50,201 nucleotides of DNA, taken from NCBI GenBank assembly GCA_003132525.1, contig PKXZ01000015.1, positions 1 to 50,201 of the forward strand, in the 5' to 3' direction. A program made the translations under genes and the position numbers. The stretch's first letter is position 1. Every line of letters starts with the position of its first letter. Positions 35,084-42,334 of this stretch are shown in pieces. The DNA is from Candidatus Dormiibacterota bacterium. Its GTDB lineage: Bacteria; Chloroflexota; Dormibacteria; Aeolococcales; Aeolococcaceae. The notes beneath the pieces are model-generated. The model was not told the origin of the DNA. It did no database searches and saw nothing but the letters and a program-made list of their open reading frames with translations.

Positions 35084-35644
35084 CTACGGCGAGGTGGTGG
35101 CCCGCTGCCGCGCTCGGTAGGTTCGGGCCTTCTCTCGCGAGCCGCAGACCCGCATCGAGCACCAGCAACTCCGTCCGTTCTTCGAATGGTCGTAGAAGGC
35201 CCACCGGCAGGTGTCGCTTCGGCACACCTTGAGGTGCGTCCAGGTGCCCATGAGGGTGGCCTCGACGATCGCCGTCGAGATCATTCCGAGGAAGTTGTCG
35301 ACACCCCCGCAGTTGACGGCGAGCGTGGCCCCCTGCGCCGACAGGACAGGCCGGAGTGGTGCGCTGCCGAGCAGCTTCTCGAGTCTCACAGTGACGCCGG
35401 GATCAACGTTCTCTCCGGTGTGTGCCTCCAGGAGATCGCGAAGCGCCTCGCGGGTGGCGATGAGACGGGCACGGTCCTTCTCGCAGACCTCCAGGTCGGC
35501 CCCGACCGTGTCACGCAACCAGCGTGCTGCCGTCGGACCGGTGGCGAGCTCATCGACGCCGTCGGGCATCTCGGTGCTGTTGATGAAGCGCTGGATCAGC
35601 GCGAGCGACCCCGGGGCGGGGCTGCGCGGTTCGGGTTCACTCAT
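35084..35644 (-). CDS. CGNR zinc-finger (ABATE) transcriptional regulator
   Basis: The 186-residue product has an ABATE-like N-terminal domain (FINSTEMPDGVDELATGPTAARWL) that may bind a stress signal, and a C-terminal zinc finger: CRSDTCRWAFYDHSKNGRSCWCSMRVCGSREKARTYRARQR is spread over the last 45 residues. The usual CGNR motif reads CGSR here, but the Cys ligands remain. Such proteins are predicted DNA-binding regulators. It is divergent from a small-protein gene, and both promoters carry the same 9-base repeat. Confidence 0.8.
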   Translation of the reverse strand: MSEPEPRSPAPGSLALIQRFINSTEMPDGVDELATGPTAARWLRDTVGADLEVCEKDRARLIATREALRDLLEAHTGENVDPGVTVRLEKLLGSAPLRPVLSAQGATLAVNCGGVDNFLGMISTAIVEATLMGTWTHLKVCRSDTCRWAFYDHSKNGRSCWCSMRVCGSREKARTYRARQRATTSP

Positions 35645-35653
35645 GTCGGTTCG

Positions 35654-35726
35654 TCACCAGTATACGCATTTGACAAGTGATGCACGGTGCGGTAAGCTAT
35701 CACCAGTAAACCACCTTAGATGGTGA
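35654..35726. promoter_or_regulatory. Divergent promoters with shared TCACCAGTA repeats
   Basis: Minus strand: TATACT (35659-35664) is the -10 of the CGNR gene. Plus strand: TTGACA (35670-35675), 17 bases, TAAGCT (35693-35698) drives the small-protein gene. TCACCAGTA occurs at 35654-35662, overlapping the first -10, and again at 35700-35708, just after the second -10. An inverted TGGTGA follows at 35721-35726. These look like operators for one regulator acting on both genes. Confidence 0.5.
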
Positions 35727-35746
35727 CCTAAACGGAGGCGATCGCG

Positions 35747-35980
35747 ATGTACGGAGCTCAACTGATAGAGATGGCTCATGTGGCGGAGCAGGAGCACATG
35801 CAGGCTGCGATCGTGGCCCGGGCGCGCGCCCAGGCGCGAAGCGAGCGTCGCCGCGTGCTCGGTCCGGGGCGCCTCGCGCGCGCGTGGGCGGCGTTCTGGG
35901 CTTCTGGCGACATGGTGGCGGTGCAGCGGCGCGCCGCCGACAGCGGGCCGGCGGACCTCACCCCGTGCGTGGACTGCTAG
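35747..35980 (+). CDS. Small basic protein of unknown function
   Basis: The 77-residue product starts at ATG 35747 with GGAGG (35734-35738) 8 bases upstream and a clear promoter further up. It begins MYGAQLIEMAHVAEQEHMQ, a helix with alternating polar residues, followed by an Arg-rich segment (RARAQARSERRR) and ends with TPCVDC. Short proteins of this kind are common in actinobacteria and I know of no defined role. Divergence from the CGNR regulator and shared repeats suggest it is the regulated target. It ends overlapping the convergent HD-domain gene by 4 bases. Confidence 0.6.
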   Translation: MYGAQLIEMAHVAEQEHMQAAIVARARAQARSERRRVLGPGRLARAWAAFWASGDMVAVQRRAADSGPADLTPCVDC

Positions 35981-36630
35981 TCCGCATGCGGGGTGCCGCC
36001 TGCGTCGAGCACATTGGTGGCAAGGCGCCCCGCGATCCCATTGGCCATCGCCGCGGCGGCCGAGCTCTCCGGTTTGCGGGCAGCCTGGTCCTCGAAACAC
36101 CTGACGAACTCTTCGCGCAGCGATAGCCGGGGAAGCGCCGTGACGACGTCGCGGCGAAGGCTCTCCGGCCACCATTCGGGATTGCGCCCGGAGATGTCGA
36201 GGCTGGTCGCGATCGCGAGCAGGTAGCCCTCGGCGTCCTCTTCGAGCTCTGTGCCGCGCATGTGCCTGATGACGACCTCGGCGGCCCTGCGGCGGCGAGC
36301 CGTCGGCCATCCGGCGCCGGCCGCGAAGACCCAGGCCACGTGCCCGCCGGTATCCTCGAACGGTACCGTGTGGCTGTCGAATTCCGGTACGAGACCGATG
36401 TCGTGGAGCATCGACGCGACGTACAGCAGTTCCGCGTCAAATGCGAGGCCCTTGTTGGCCGCGTACCACGCCGCCCACACATACGAACGCAGGCAGTGGT
36501 TCACGATCGCCGGCGTGCAATACGTGGTGGTGACCTCATACGCGGCAACGGACGCGGCGGTGTCAGGCCGGACAATCCCGGGGATGAGCTCGTCGGTCAG
36601 CACGGTCTCAGTCCTGGTGCCGTCGCTCAC
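35977..36630 (-). CDS. HD-domain hydrolase-like protein
   Basis: The 217-residue product carries an HD-type metal site: NHCLRSYVWAAW (first His), ASMLHDIGL (the His-Asp pair) and later AEVVIRHM. The overall pattern resembles cyanamide-hydratase-like HD proteins, but a phosphohydrolase role is equally possible. The GTG start at 36630 overlaps the stop of the DUF1906 gene (GTGA). The longer frame to 36744 would overlap that gene by over 100 bases. Expression of the two is likely coupled, although one product is secreted and the other cytoplasmic. Confidence 0.75.
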   Translation of the reverse strand: MSDGTRTETVLTDELIPGIVRPDTAASVAAYEVTTTYCTPAIVNHCLRSYVWAAWYAANKGLAFDAELLYVASMLHDIGLVPEFDSHTVPFEDTGGHVAWVFAAGAGWPTARRRRAAEVVIRHMRGTELEEDAEGYLLAIATSLDISGRNPEWWPESLRRDVVTALPRLSLREEFVRCFEDQAARKPESSAAAAMANGIAGRLATNVLDAGGTPHAD

Positions 36631-37397
36631 CACAGGACGTCCGAGTATCGCGCCGGCAGCTCGTCCACGTCGACGTTCGGCCATGTGCCCGCCGGAAACA
36701 GACCTCGCTCCAGGTATTGCCATGCCGCGGTGTGGTTCACACACCCCGGAACATTCGGACCGTAGTGCGGTCGTGCGGAGCGCCGCGGGTTGCTGCCGGT
36801 GTGCTCCGGCTCACTCGAGTAGAGCAGAACCCCCCGGACTGCCGGCGGATTGCTGCTTTCGAGTGAGCAGTACGCACCGGCGAATGCGCCGTTGATGGGG
36901 TTCTCGTAGAAGCCCGCGACGTATCCCGAGCCTGCAAACGCTGCGACGTAGGTCTGGATGTACGTCGCTGATATCGGATCGCTGGTCTCGACGTCGCGAA
37001 AGATCGCAACGCCATGCGGAACACCGAGTGCTTTCGCCTGCGCGATCGCCTGATCGGCCTCGGTGCTTCCCGACGTGAAGGTGCGACTCGGGTCATCGAT
37101 CAGCAGAATGGATACGCCCTGCTGGTGGATGTAGTGCGCTTCGGTGCTCGAGAGCTCCGAGCTGTAGATGAGATACCGCCCAACGAATTGCGGGGCGCCG
37201 AGGTCTGCCTTGGTCTGCGCGATGATGTTGCCGGACTGGACGTTGGAAACCGTGTCGATGCCCCACCACGCACCGCCGGTCGCTGCCGGGCGCTGCGTCG
37301 CCGGGTCCGCCGCCTGAGCCGCATGCGTGTTCAGCATGGCGGCGACAGCCGTCATGGCCAGCACGATGCTTGCCAGACGTGTCGAGCGACGAGCCAT
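36627..37397 (-). CDS. Secreted DUF1906 glycoside-hydrolase-like protein
   Basis: The product of 256 residues has a signal peptide (MARRSTRLASIVLAMTAVAA, cleavage after AQA) and a domain starting WWGIDTVSNVQ. FVGRYLIYSS, LIDDPSRTF, VAIFRDVETSD and VAGFYENP follow. This is the TIM-barrel pattern of DUF1906/Rv2525c-like proteins, with an acidic residue at the glycosidase-like site (RDVE). The end, HTAAWQYLERG...VDVDEL, is typical. It may bind or cleave peptidoglycan or another glycan. ATG 37397 follows GGAGGG by 7 bases; the frame runs further up without export signal. Confidence 0.8.
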   Translation of the reverse strand: MARRSTRLASIVLAMTAVAAMLNTHAAQAADPATQRPAATGGAWWGIDTVSNVQSGNIIAQTKADLGAPQFVGRYLIYSSELSSTEAHYIHQQGVSILLIDDPSRTFTSGSTEADQAIAQAKALGVPHGVAIFRDVETSDPISATYIQTYVAAFAGSGYVAGFYENPINGAFAGAYCSLESSNPPAVRGVLLYSSEPEHTGSNPRRSARPHYGPNVPGCVNHTAAWQYLERGLFPAGTWPNVDVDELPARYSDVLW

Positions 37398-37408
37398 CGA
37401 ACACCCTC

Positions 37409-37424
37409 CACGAAATCTATCGTG
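37409..37424 (-). promoter_or_regulatory. Inverted repeat in the leader of the DUF1906 gene
   Basis: CACGA-AATCTA-TCGTG is a perfect 5-bp inverted repeat immediately upstream of the ribosome site. It could be an operator or a small hairpin. Confidence 0.3.
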
Positions 37425-37467
37425 CCACCGTTGCTCTGATGGAGCCGGCACATCCTACCCTCATCGC

Positions 37468-37473
37468 TAGGAT
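37468..37473 (+). promoter_or_regulatory. -10 box of a leaderless GNAT transcript
   Basis: TAGGAT ends 6 bases before GTG 37480. Confidence 0.45.
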
Positions 37474-37479
37474 CGAGCG

Positions 37480-38016
37480 GTGACGACCCCCTCCACGCGC
37501 GTCGCCATTCGGGCGGCGTCGACGGTGGATGCCGAAGCGATCGCCGAGCTGCACCTCGCGAGCTGGCAGGCCGCATATCGAGGCATCGTCTCGGACGAAT
37601 TCCTCGACGGAATCACCCTTGAGAGCCGTGTCGTCCGGTGGCGGCGAGCGCTGTCACCGTCGGAGTCGCCGCTCACCGAGACGATTGTGGCGATGGATGG
37701 CGAGACCGTCGTGGGCGTGTGCAGCTCGGGTCCGCGGCGCCACCCCGACGCGGACGGCGTCGGTGAGGTCTATTCGCTCCACGTCGAGACTGCGTCATGG
37801 CGTCGCGGCATCGGCAAGCTGCTCCTCGACGACACGCTGCAGCGGCTTGCCGTCCGCGGATTCACGGGCGCCGTGCTGTGGGTGCTCCGCGACAACTGGA
37901 ATGCGCGTCAGTTCTACGAGGCGCAGGGATGGCAGGGGACGGGCGAGGAGATGGTCGAGGATCGCAGCGGTTATGCGATACCGGAATCGAGGTACGCGAT
38001 CACGCTCGCTCCCTGA
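37480..38016 (+). CDS. GNAT family N-acetyltransferase
   Basis: The 178-residue enzyme has IRAASTVDAEAIAELHLASWQAAYRGI at its start, a common opening in this family. The acetyl-CoA motif A is LHVETASWRRGIGKLLLDD (RRGIGK loop) and motif B is NWNARQFYEAQGW. It transfers acetyl groups from acetyl-CoA to an amine; the substrate is unknown. GTG 37480 follows a -10 box by 6 bases and lacks a ribosome site, so translation is probably leaderless. It is divergent from the DUF1906 gene. Confidence 0.85.
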   Translation: MTTPSTRVAIRAASTVDAEAIAELHLASWQAAYRGIVSDEFLDGITLESRVVRWRRALSPSESPLTETIVAMDGETVVGVCSSGPRRHPDADGVGEVYSLHVETASWRRGIGKLLLDDTLQRLAVRGFTGAVLWVLRDNWNARQFYEAQGWQGTGEEMVEDRSGYAIPESRYAITLAP

Positions 38017-38085
38017 GCCTCACCCTTTCTCGACACGACGCCAGGGCGCTACAGTTCCCCGGGGATCACTGAGGGAGCGCGCGCC

Positions 38086-39270
38086 ATGACAACCTCGTTC
38101 ACAGACGACGGCCCATTCCCGCCGAGTGCGTTGGGGGAGAACGCGGCGGGACGTTTGAGCGATGCTCAGCGCAAGCGCTTCAGCGGCATGTCTCGCGGGC
38201 TCCGAAAAGGTGAATTGTCGTTCGCCGCAATCGCTGTCATCATCGGCGCCCTGGTCGCGTTTGCGTCGGGGCCGGCCAAGGACGCGACCGTCAAACCCAT
38301 CATCGGTCTCGTCTGCCTCGCGATCGCGGCGATCCTTGTGGTGCGCGCGCTGGGGGGCGGCGACAAGATCACCCAGGATGTGCGCGCCGGCCGCGTCGAA
38401 TCGATCGACGGCGCCATTGCCAAACACGTGATCCACACGGACTCCTCGGGCAGCAGCAGCGAGTTGCACTACCTCGACGTCGGCGGCCGAAGGTTCCATA
38501 CCGGCGCCTCCGGGTACGAGATCGCACCGGACGCCGGATACGTGCGGCTTTTCTACCTGCCGCGCAGTCAACGGGTGGTCAACCTTCAGATCATCCCGGG
38601 TCCGGCAACACCGGACCTGACCCCTGCTTCGCTGCAGACGGTCCTGGAGAATGTCGCCACGGGGTCGCATGGGCGCGGCGAGGTCGGACGGGCCGAAGCG
38701 CGCGCGCAGATGGCTTCCATGGTCACGAAGTTCACGTCGCAAGTCGAGGGCGCCCCCGTCCCGCCGCGCGCTGACCAGCTCGATCAGCGTCCGCTCACAG
38801 AAGCGATCATCGGTACCTGGAGCAGTCCCCTGATGACCGTCAGCTTCGCGCCCGATGGCACCGCGACGCAGACGATCGCGATGACCGGCAAGCAGACCAG
38901 CGGCCGCTGGTCGGTCGATGCTCAGGGGCAGTTGCACGCCGGGCTCGGCGGTCAGGATGAAAGCGCAAACGCGTGGATCTCGGGAGACACCCTGACCATC
39001 TCAATGGGCGGCATGTCGCTCGCGTTTCAGCGTCAGGCACCGAGCCCACCGACTAACGGTCAGGCGCAGAGGTTCACCTGCTTCGCGGTGAGGATGTTGG
39101 CGACCGCGTTCTCCAGGCGCGTGAGCGGGAGTGTCCCCGCGTCGACGGCCGCGACCAGCGCCGCTGCGGTTGTTGCCGTGAGCGAGGCCACCTGCGATGC
39201 AGCCGCCGTGTACAGCACCATGTCCGCGCCGGCTGTGATCGACGCGACCACCGCCTTGGGAACGGAATAG
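38086..39270 (+). CDS. Two-helix membrane protein with lipocalin-like end, antisense tail
   Basis: The product has a cytoplasmic start, two membrane segments (LSFAAIAVIIGALVAFASG and IIGLVCLAIAAILVVRAL), and a DUF3592-like middle part (GRVESIDGAI...FYLPRSQRVVNLQIIPG). A lipocalin-like beta domain starts IIGTWSSPLMTVSFAPDGT. That domain ends near QRQAPSPP at about 39050. The frame then runs on for 71 residues across the 3' end of the convergent GH3 gene. A TAA at 39054-39056 lies in another frame, so the natural stop may have been lost by a small indel, or the tail is genuine. GAGGGAGCG precedes ATG 38086. No function is known. Confidence 0.65.
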   Translation: MTTSFTDDGPFPPSALGENAAGRLSDAQRKRFSGMSRGLRKGELSFAAIAVIIGALVAFASGPAKDATVKPIIGLVCLAIAAILVVRALGGGDKITQDVRAGRVESIDGAIAKHVIHTDSSGSSSELHYLDVGGRRFHTGASGYEIAPDAGYVRLFYLPRSQRVVNLQIIPGPATPDLTPASLQTVLENVATGSHGRGEVGRAEARAQMASMVTKFTSQVEGAPVPPRADQLDQRPLTEAIIGTWSSPLMTVSFAPDGTATQTIAMTGKQTSGRWSVDAQGQLHAGLGGQDESANAWISGDTLTISMGGMSLAFQRQAPSPPTNGQAQRFTCFAVRMLATAFSRRVSGSVPASTAATSAAAVVAVSEATCDAAAVYSTMSAPAVIDATTALGTE

Positions 39271-40235
39271 CCGATGTCGACGAGCGCTCCCGCCGAGAGC
39301 GAGTCGGTGATCACCAGGCCGGTGAAGTCGAGCTGGTCGCGCAGCACGGTGGTCATGACCGTCGGGGAGATGCTCGCCGGAAGCGTCGACAGGCCGGGGA
39401 CGGTGGCGTTGGCGATCATCACCACCGGAGCTCCGGACGCGAACGCGCTCTGGAATGGCAGCAATCCGGCGTGCTCCAGGACGCTCCACGGCTGCGTGGT
39501 CGCGGGGGCGACGTCGGTGTTGGCTGACGCCTGGCCGAGGCCGGGGAAGTGTTTGACGACCGGGATGACACCACCGGCCTCGAGCCCCTGCATGAACGCG
39601 ACGCCGTCTGCCGCCGCCACGCTCGCGTTGAGGCCGAAGGAGCGTGTGCCGTCCGGGTCCCGGTCGTTCGGACCCACGCCGTCGTCGAGATCGAGCACGG
39701 GCGCCAGGTCCATGGTTATCCCTGACGCGTGCATGCGCGTCGCAACGGTGGTCACCAATTGACGGATCTGCGCTGCGGACATGGTCGCCGCCATCTCTCG
39801 CGCGGAGGGTAAGGACCCGACGAGGTTCGCCATCCGCTGAACCGCCCCGCCTTCCTCGTCGGTCATCACAAAGGGCGCGATGCCCCCGGGCGCCGACGCG
39901 GCGAGAACGTGGAGGCTCGACCCCAGGTTCGATGGAGCGGAGGAGCCGAAGAGGATCACGCCGCCGGCACCGGCGGCGATCTCGGCGGTCACGGCTGAGA
40001 CGTCGCTCTCCTCAACCGGGACGACAAGCGTCTGCTCTGCGAGGCGGGTGGCGCTCCAGGTCGCAAGAACACTCGCGTTGGTGCAGACGTCGGGCGTGGG
40101 CGTCGGGCTGGGCGCATCCGTCGGCGCGGCGGTTGGCGATGCCGTCGGGCTCGTGGAGGTGCCGGGAAGCGCGCAAGAAGCCAGAATCATCGTGGCCGCG
40201 GCGACGGCGAGAAGCCCTGGCGCTGTCCTTCGCAT
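39060..40235 (-). CDS. GH3 family beta-N-acetylhexosaminidase-like lipoprotein
   Basis: The 391-residue product has a lipoprotein signal (LASCALPG), a Pro/Thr linker (about 28-50) and a GH3 TIM barrel. Visible motifs are FVMTDEEGG, MDLAPVLDL, VKHFPGLG and the nucleophile region VITDSLSAG with its Asp. It resembles NagZ/LpqI enzymes that remove N-acetylglucosamine in cell-wall recycling. The usual NagZ acid/base loop after KHFPG (with a DSH triad) is replaced by LGQASANTDVAPATT, without His, so the mechanism or activity may differ. TATAAC at 40240-40245 is a near-perfect -10, 4 bases from ATG 40235. Confidence 0.8.
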   Translation of the reverse strand: MRRTAPGLLAVAAATMILASCALPGTSTSPTASPTAAPTDAPSPTPTPDVCTNASVLATWSATRLAEQTLVVPVEESDVSAVTAEIAAGAGGVILFGSSAPSNLGSSLHVLAASAPGGIAPFVMTDEEGGAVQRMANLVGSLPSAREMAATMSAAQIRQLVTTVATRMHASGITMDLAPVLDLDDGVGPNDRDPDGTRSFGLNASVAAADGVAFMQGLEAGGVIPVVKHFPGLGQASANTDVAPATTQPWSVLEHAGLLPFQSAFASGAPVVMIANATVPGLSTLPASISPTVMTTVLRDQLDFTGLVITDSLSAGALVDIGYSVPKAVVASITAGADMVLYTAAASQVASLTATTAAALVAAVDAGTLPLTRLENAVANILTAKQVNLCA

Positions 40236-40239
40236 GCGG

Positions 40240-40245
40240 GTTATA
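40240..40245 (-). promoter_or_regulatory. -10 box of the GH3 lipoprotein gene
   Basis: TATAAC on the minus strand ends 4 bases before the ATG; 5 of 6 match to consensus. Confidence 0.4.
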
Positions 40246-40323
40246 CGGGCGGGGCAGCCAAAAGGGGCCGAACCAACTTGCCGTCACAGCGCAGACGGTC
40301 AGAACAACTCATGGAGCCAGAGC

Positions 40324-41142
40324 ATGAAGTTCGGAGTGGTGCTCCCGGGCGGGACGGCGACCCAGCAACTCGAGCAGGCGATCGTCGCTGAGGACAGCGG
40401 CTGGGATGGAGTGTTCGTGTGGGAGGCGGGATACGGGGTCGACGCGTGGAGCCTGCTGGCGGCGATGGCCGTACGCACCCGCCGCGTGATGCTCGGCACA
40501 CTGCTGACCCCGCTGCCCTGGCGGCGCCCATGGAAGGTGGCCAGCCAGGTCGCCACCCTCGATCAGCTCTCGGGTGGCCGTGCCATTCTCACCGTCGGGC
40601 TCGGCGCCATCGCGACCGATCTCCCATTGACCGGGGAGGTCATCGACCTCCCGATGCGTGCCGAGTACCTCGACGAGGGCATCGACCTGATCCGAACGCT
40701 GTGGGACGGCGGCACCAAGTATCACGGGCGCCACTACCACTATGAGTGCGAGCGGCGCGACCTCACCGAGGCAGGCCAGCCGGTGCAGGAGCGCATCCCC
40801 ATCTGGGTCGTCGGCGTCTGGCCGAGACCGAAGTCGATGCGGCGGGTGCTTCGCTGCGATGGCATCGTGCCGCAGATCGAGATCTCCGGACGCGACGGAT
40901 CACCCGATGACATTCGCGATATTCGCGCCTGGCTGGCCGAACGGGGTCGCGACCAGATCGACGTCGCCATCGACGGCGAGACGCCGACGGGCGACCCGGC
41001 TGCTGCATCGGCCCATGTCAGGCGCTGGGCAGACGGCGGCGCAACGTGGTGGCTCGAGACCCGCTGGGAGATGCCCCACAACAGCGACGAGCGCATGCGC
41101 GAGATCCGCGACCGCCTGGCCGCTGGCCCGCCGACCGGCTGA
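40324..41142 (+). CDS. LLM-class flavin-dependent oxidoreductase
   Basis: The 272-residue product is a luciferase-like TIM barrel: MKFGVVLPGGTATQQLEQAIVAEDSGWDGVFVWE at the start, then RTRRVMLGTLLTPLPWRRPWKVASQVATLDQLSGGR, the hallmark second strand of the LLM family, and VGLGAIATD. It probably uses reduced FMN or F420; the substrate is unknown. At 272 residues it is slightly short, as the insertion region is reduced. ATG 40324 matches the family start; the frame is open much further upstream inside the opposite gene, which is a shadow. Confidence 0.88.
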   Translation: MKFGVVLPGGTATQQLEQAIVAEDSGWDGVFVWEAGYGVDAWSLLAAMAVRTRRVMLGTLLTPLPWRRPWKVASQVATLDQLSGGRAILTVGLGAIATDLPLTGEVIDLPMRAEYLDEGIDLIRTLWDGGTKYHGRHYHYECERRDLTEAGQPVQERIPIWVVGVWPRPKSMRRVLRCDGIVPQIEISGRDGSPDDIRDIRAWLAERGRDQIDVAIDGETPTGDPAAASAHVRRWADGGATWWLETRWEMPHNSDERMREIRDRLAAGPPTG

Positions 41143-41164
41143 CTCGCGGGGGCCAGGCACACGC

Positions 41165-42334
41165 TCAGCGCGCAGAGGGAGGGTCGACGCCGACGAACGT
41201 CGCGAGCTCCGCAAGCGCGCGCATGACCGCTTTCGCGGGGCGTTTTCTTCCTTCCCATCCCGGCTCCCACCGCTCGCCGATGACGTCGAGCCGGCCGGCG
41301 ATGCGATCGACTGCGAGGTCGAAACGGGCGCACAGCCGGTCGCCATGGAGCAGCGGCATGACGAAGTATCCCCAGCGCTCCGACCTGGGCACGTAGATCT
41401 CGAGCCGGAAGTCGAAGTTCCACAGTGCCAGCGTCCGAGCGCGGTCGCAGATGAGATTGTCGAACGGCGACAGCAGCGTGGTCCGCGGCTCGAATCCGCC
41501 CGCTTCGACTCGTTGCAGGCGATCGATGTCGCCGGCATGCATGTACCAGTCACCCCTGATGCCGAGATCGACCGGCACGATCTCCCCATCGGTCGCCATC
41601 GCTGACCAGATGCGGTCGAGGTCCACGTACCGGCCGCGGATGAAGTGGTGGCGGATCTGTTGTTTGGTGGCGATGCCGAGCGCTCGCAACGCGCGGATCG
41701 CCGCCGCGCGCACGGCGTCGTGCCGCTCCGGAAGGTCCGTGAGCGCCTCCCCGAACCAGCCGTCCGCCTCGGCCCAGCGCCGGCCGCGTCCGTCGCGCCC
41801 GGCAGGAACCACGCGAAGGCTGAGCCAGAGCAATGCGAGCGTGTCGGAGATCTCGCTGCGCGATCCCCAGCCGGATTCGTACTTCTCGGCATGCTCGTCG
41901 AAATCGGACGCGCGTACCACGCCTGCCGTCGCGAGGCGTGCGAGCACCACGTCAACGGCTCGAGCGTGCAACGTCATCCATCCGGTCGTCGTGTGACGGG
42001 CGCTCCACCTCGGTGGCGTGGCGAGGTGGAGGGCACGGTCGTCGGTTGCGACGATCGACGCCTGGTGCGCCCAGTATTCGAACAACCGTCGTTGCTCCCA
42101 GAGCAGCGTCTCGACCAGCCTGCGATCGAATGGGCCGAGCCTGCTGAACAGCACCAGCAGATGGTTGCGGGCAACGATCGCGGTCGGATCGAGCTGCAGG
42201 CATCCAAGCGTCACCACGAGGTCATGGATGCTCTCCGCGGTGACCGGCGATGGGCGTGCACCGCACAAGCGCTGGCTGCTCACCGCAAGCCGCCGAGCGT
42301 TCTCAATGGTGACCGGTCGGTGCGCTACCCCCAC
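41165..42334 (-). CDS. YcaQ/AlkZ-like DNA glycosylase (HTH_42 family)
   Basis: The product of 389 residues starts with the HTH_42 domain: TIENARRLAVSSQRL, then VVTLGCLQLDPTAIVARNH. The Gln-Leu-Asp at about 47-49 matches the QxD motif of YcaQ-type enzymes that unhook interstrand DNA crosslinks. The middle has ALRALGIATKQQIRHHF and the end has LSPFDNLICDRARTLALWNFDFRLEIYVPRSERWGYFVMPLL, all typical of the family. The GTG start at 42334 overlaps the stop of the MetE-like gene by 10 bases, so it is coupled to a methyltransferase gene. DNA repair is likely; the substrate lesion is inferred from the family. Confidence 0.8.
   Translation of the reverse strand: MGVAHRPVTIENARRLAVSSQRLCGARPSPVTAESIHDLVVTLGCLQLDPTAIVARNHLLVLFSRLGPFDRRLVETLLWEQRRLFEYWAHQASIVATDDRALHLATPPRWSARHTTTGWMTLHARAVDVVLARLATAGVVRASDFDEHAEKYESGWGSRSEISDTLALLWLSLRVVPAGRDGRGRRWAEADGWFGEALTDLPERHDAVRAAAIRALRALGIATKQQIRHHFIRGRYVDLDRIWSAMATDGEIVPVDLGIRGDWYMHAGDIDRLQRVEAGGFEPRTTLLSPFDNLICDRARTLALWNFDFRLEIYVPRSERWGYFVMPLLHGDRLCARFDLAVDRIAGRLDVIGERWEPGWEGRKRPAKAVMRALAELATFVGVDPPSAR

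Noticed and set aside
39880-40323. N-terminal extension of the LLM oxidoreductase frame
   Set aside because: It is antisense to the GH3 lipoprotein gene and adds nothing like the family; the enzyme starts at MKFGVVLPGG.
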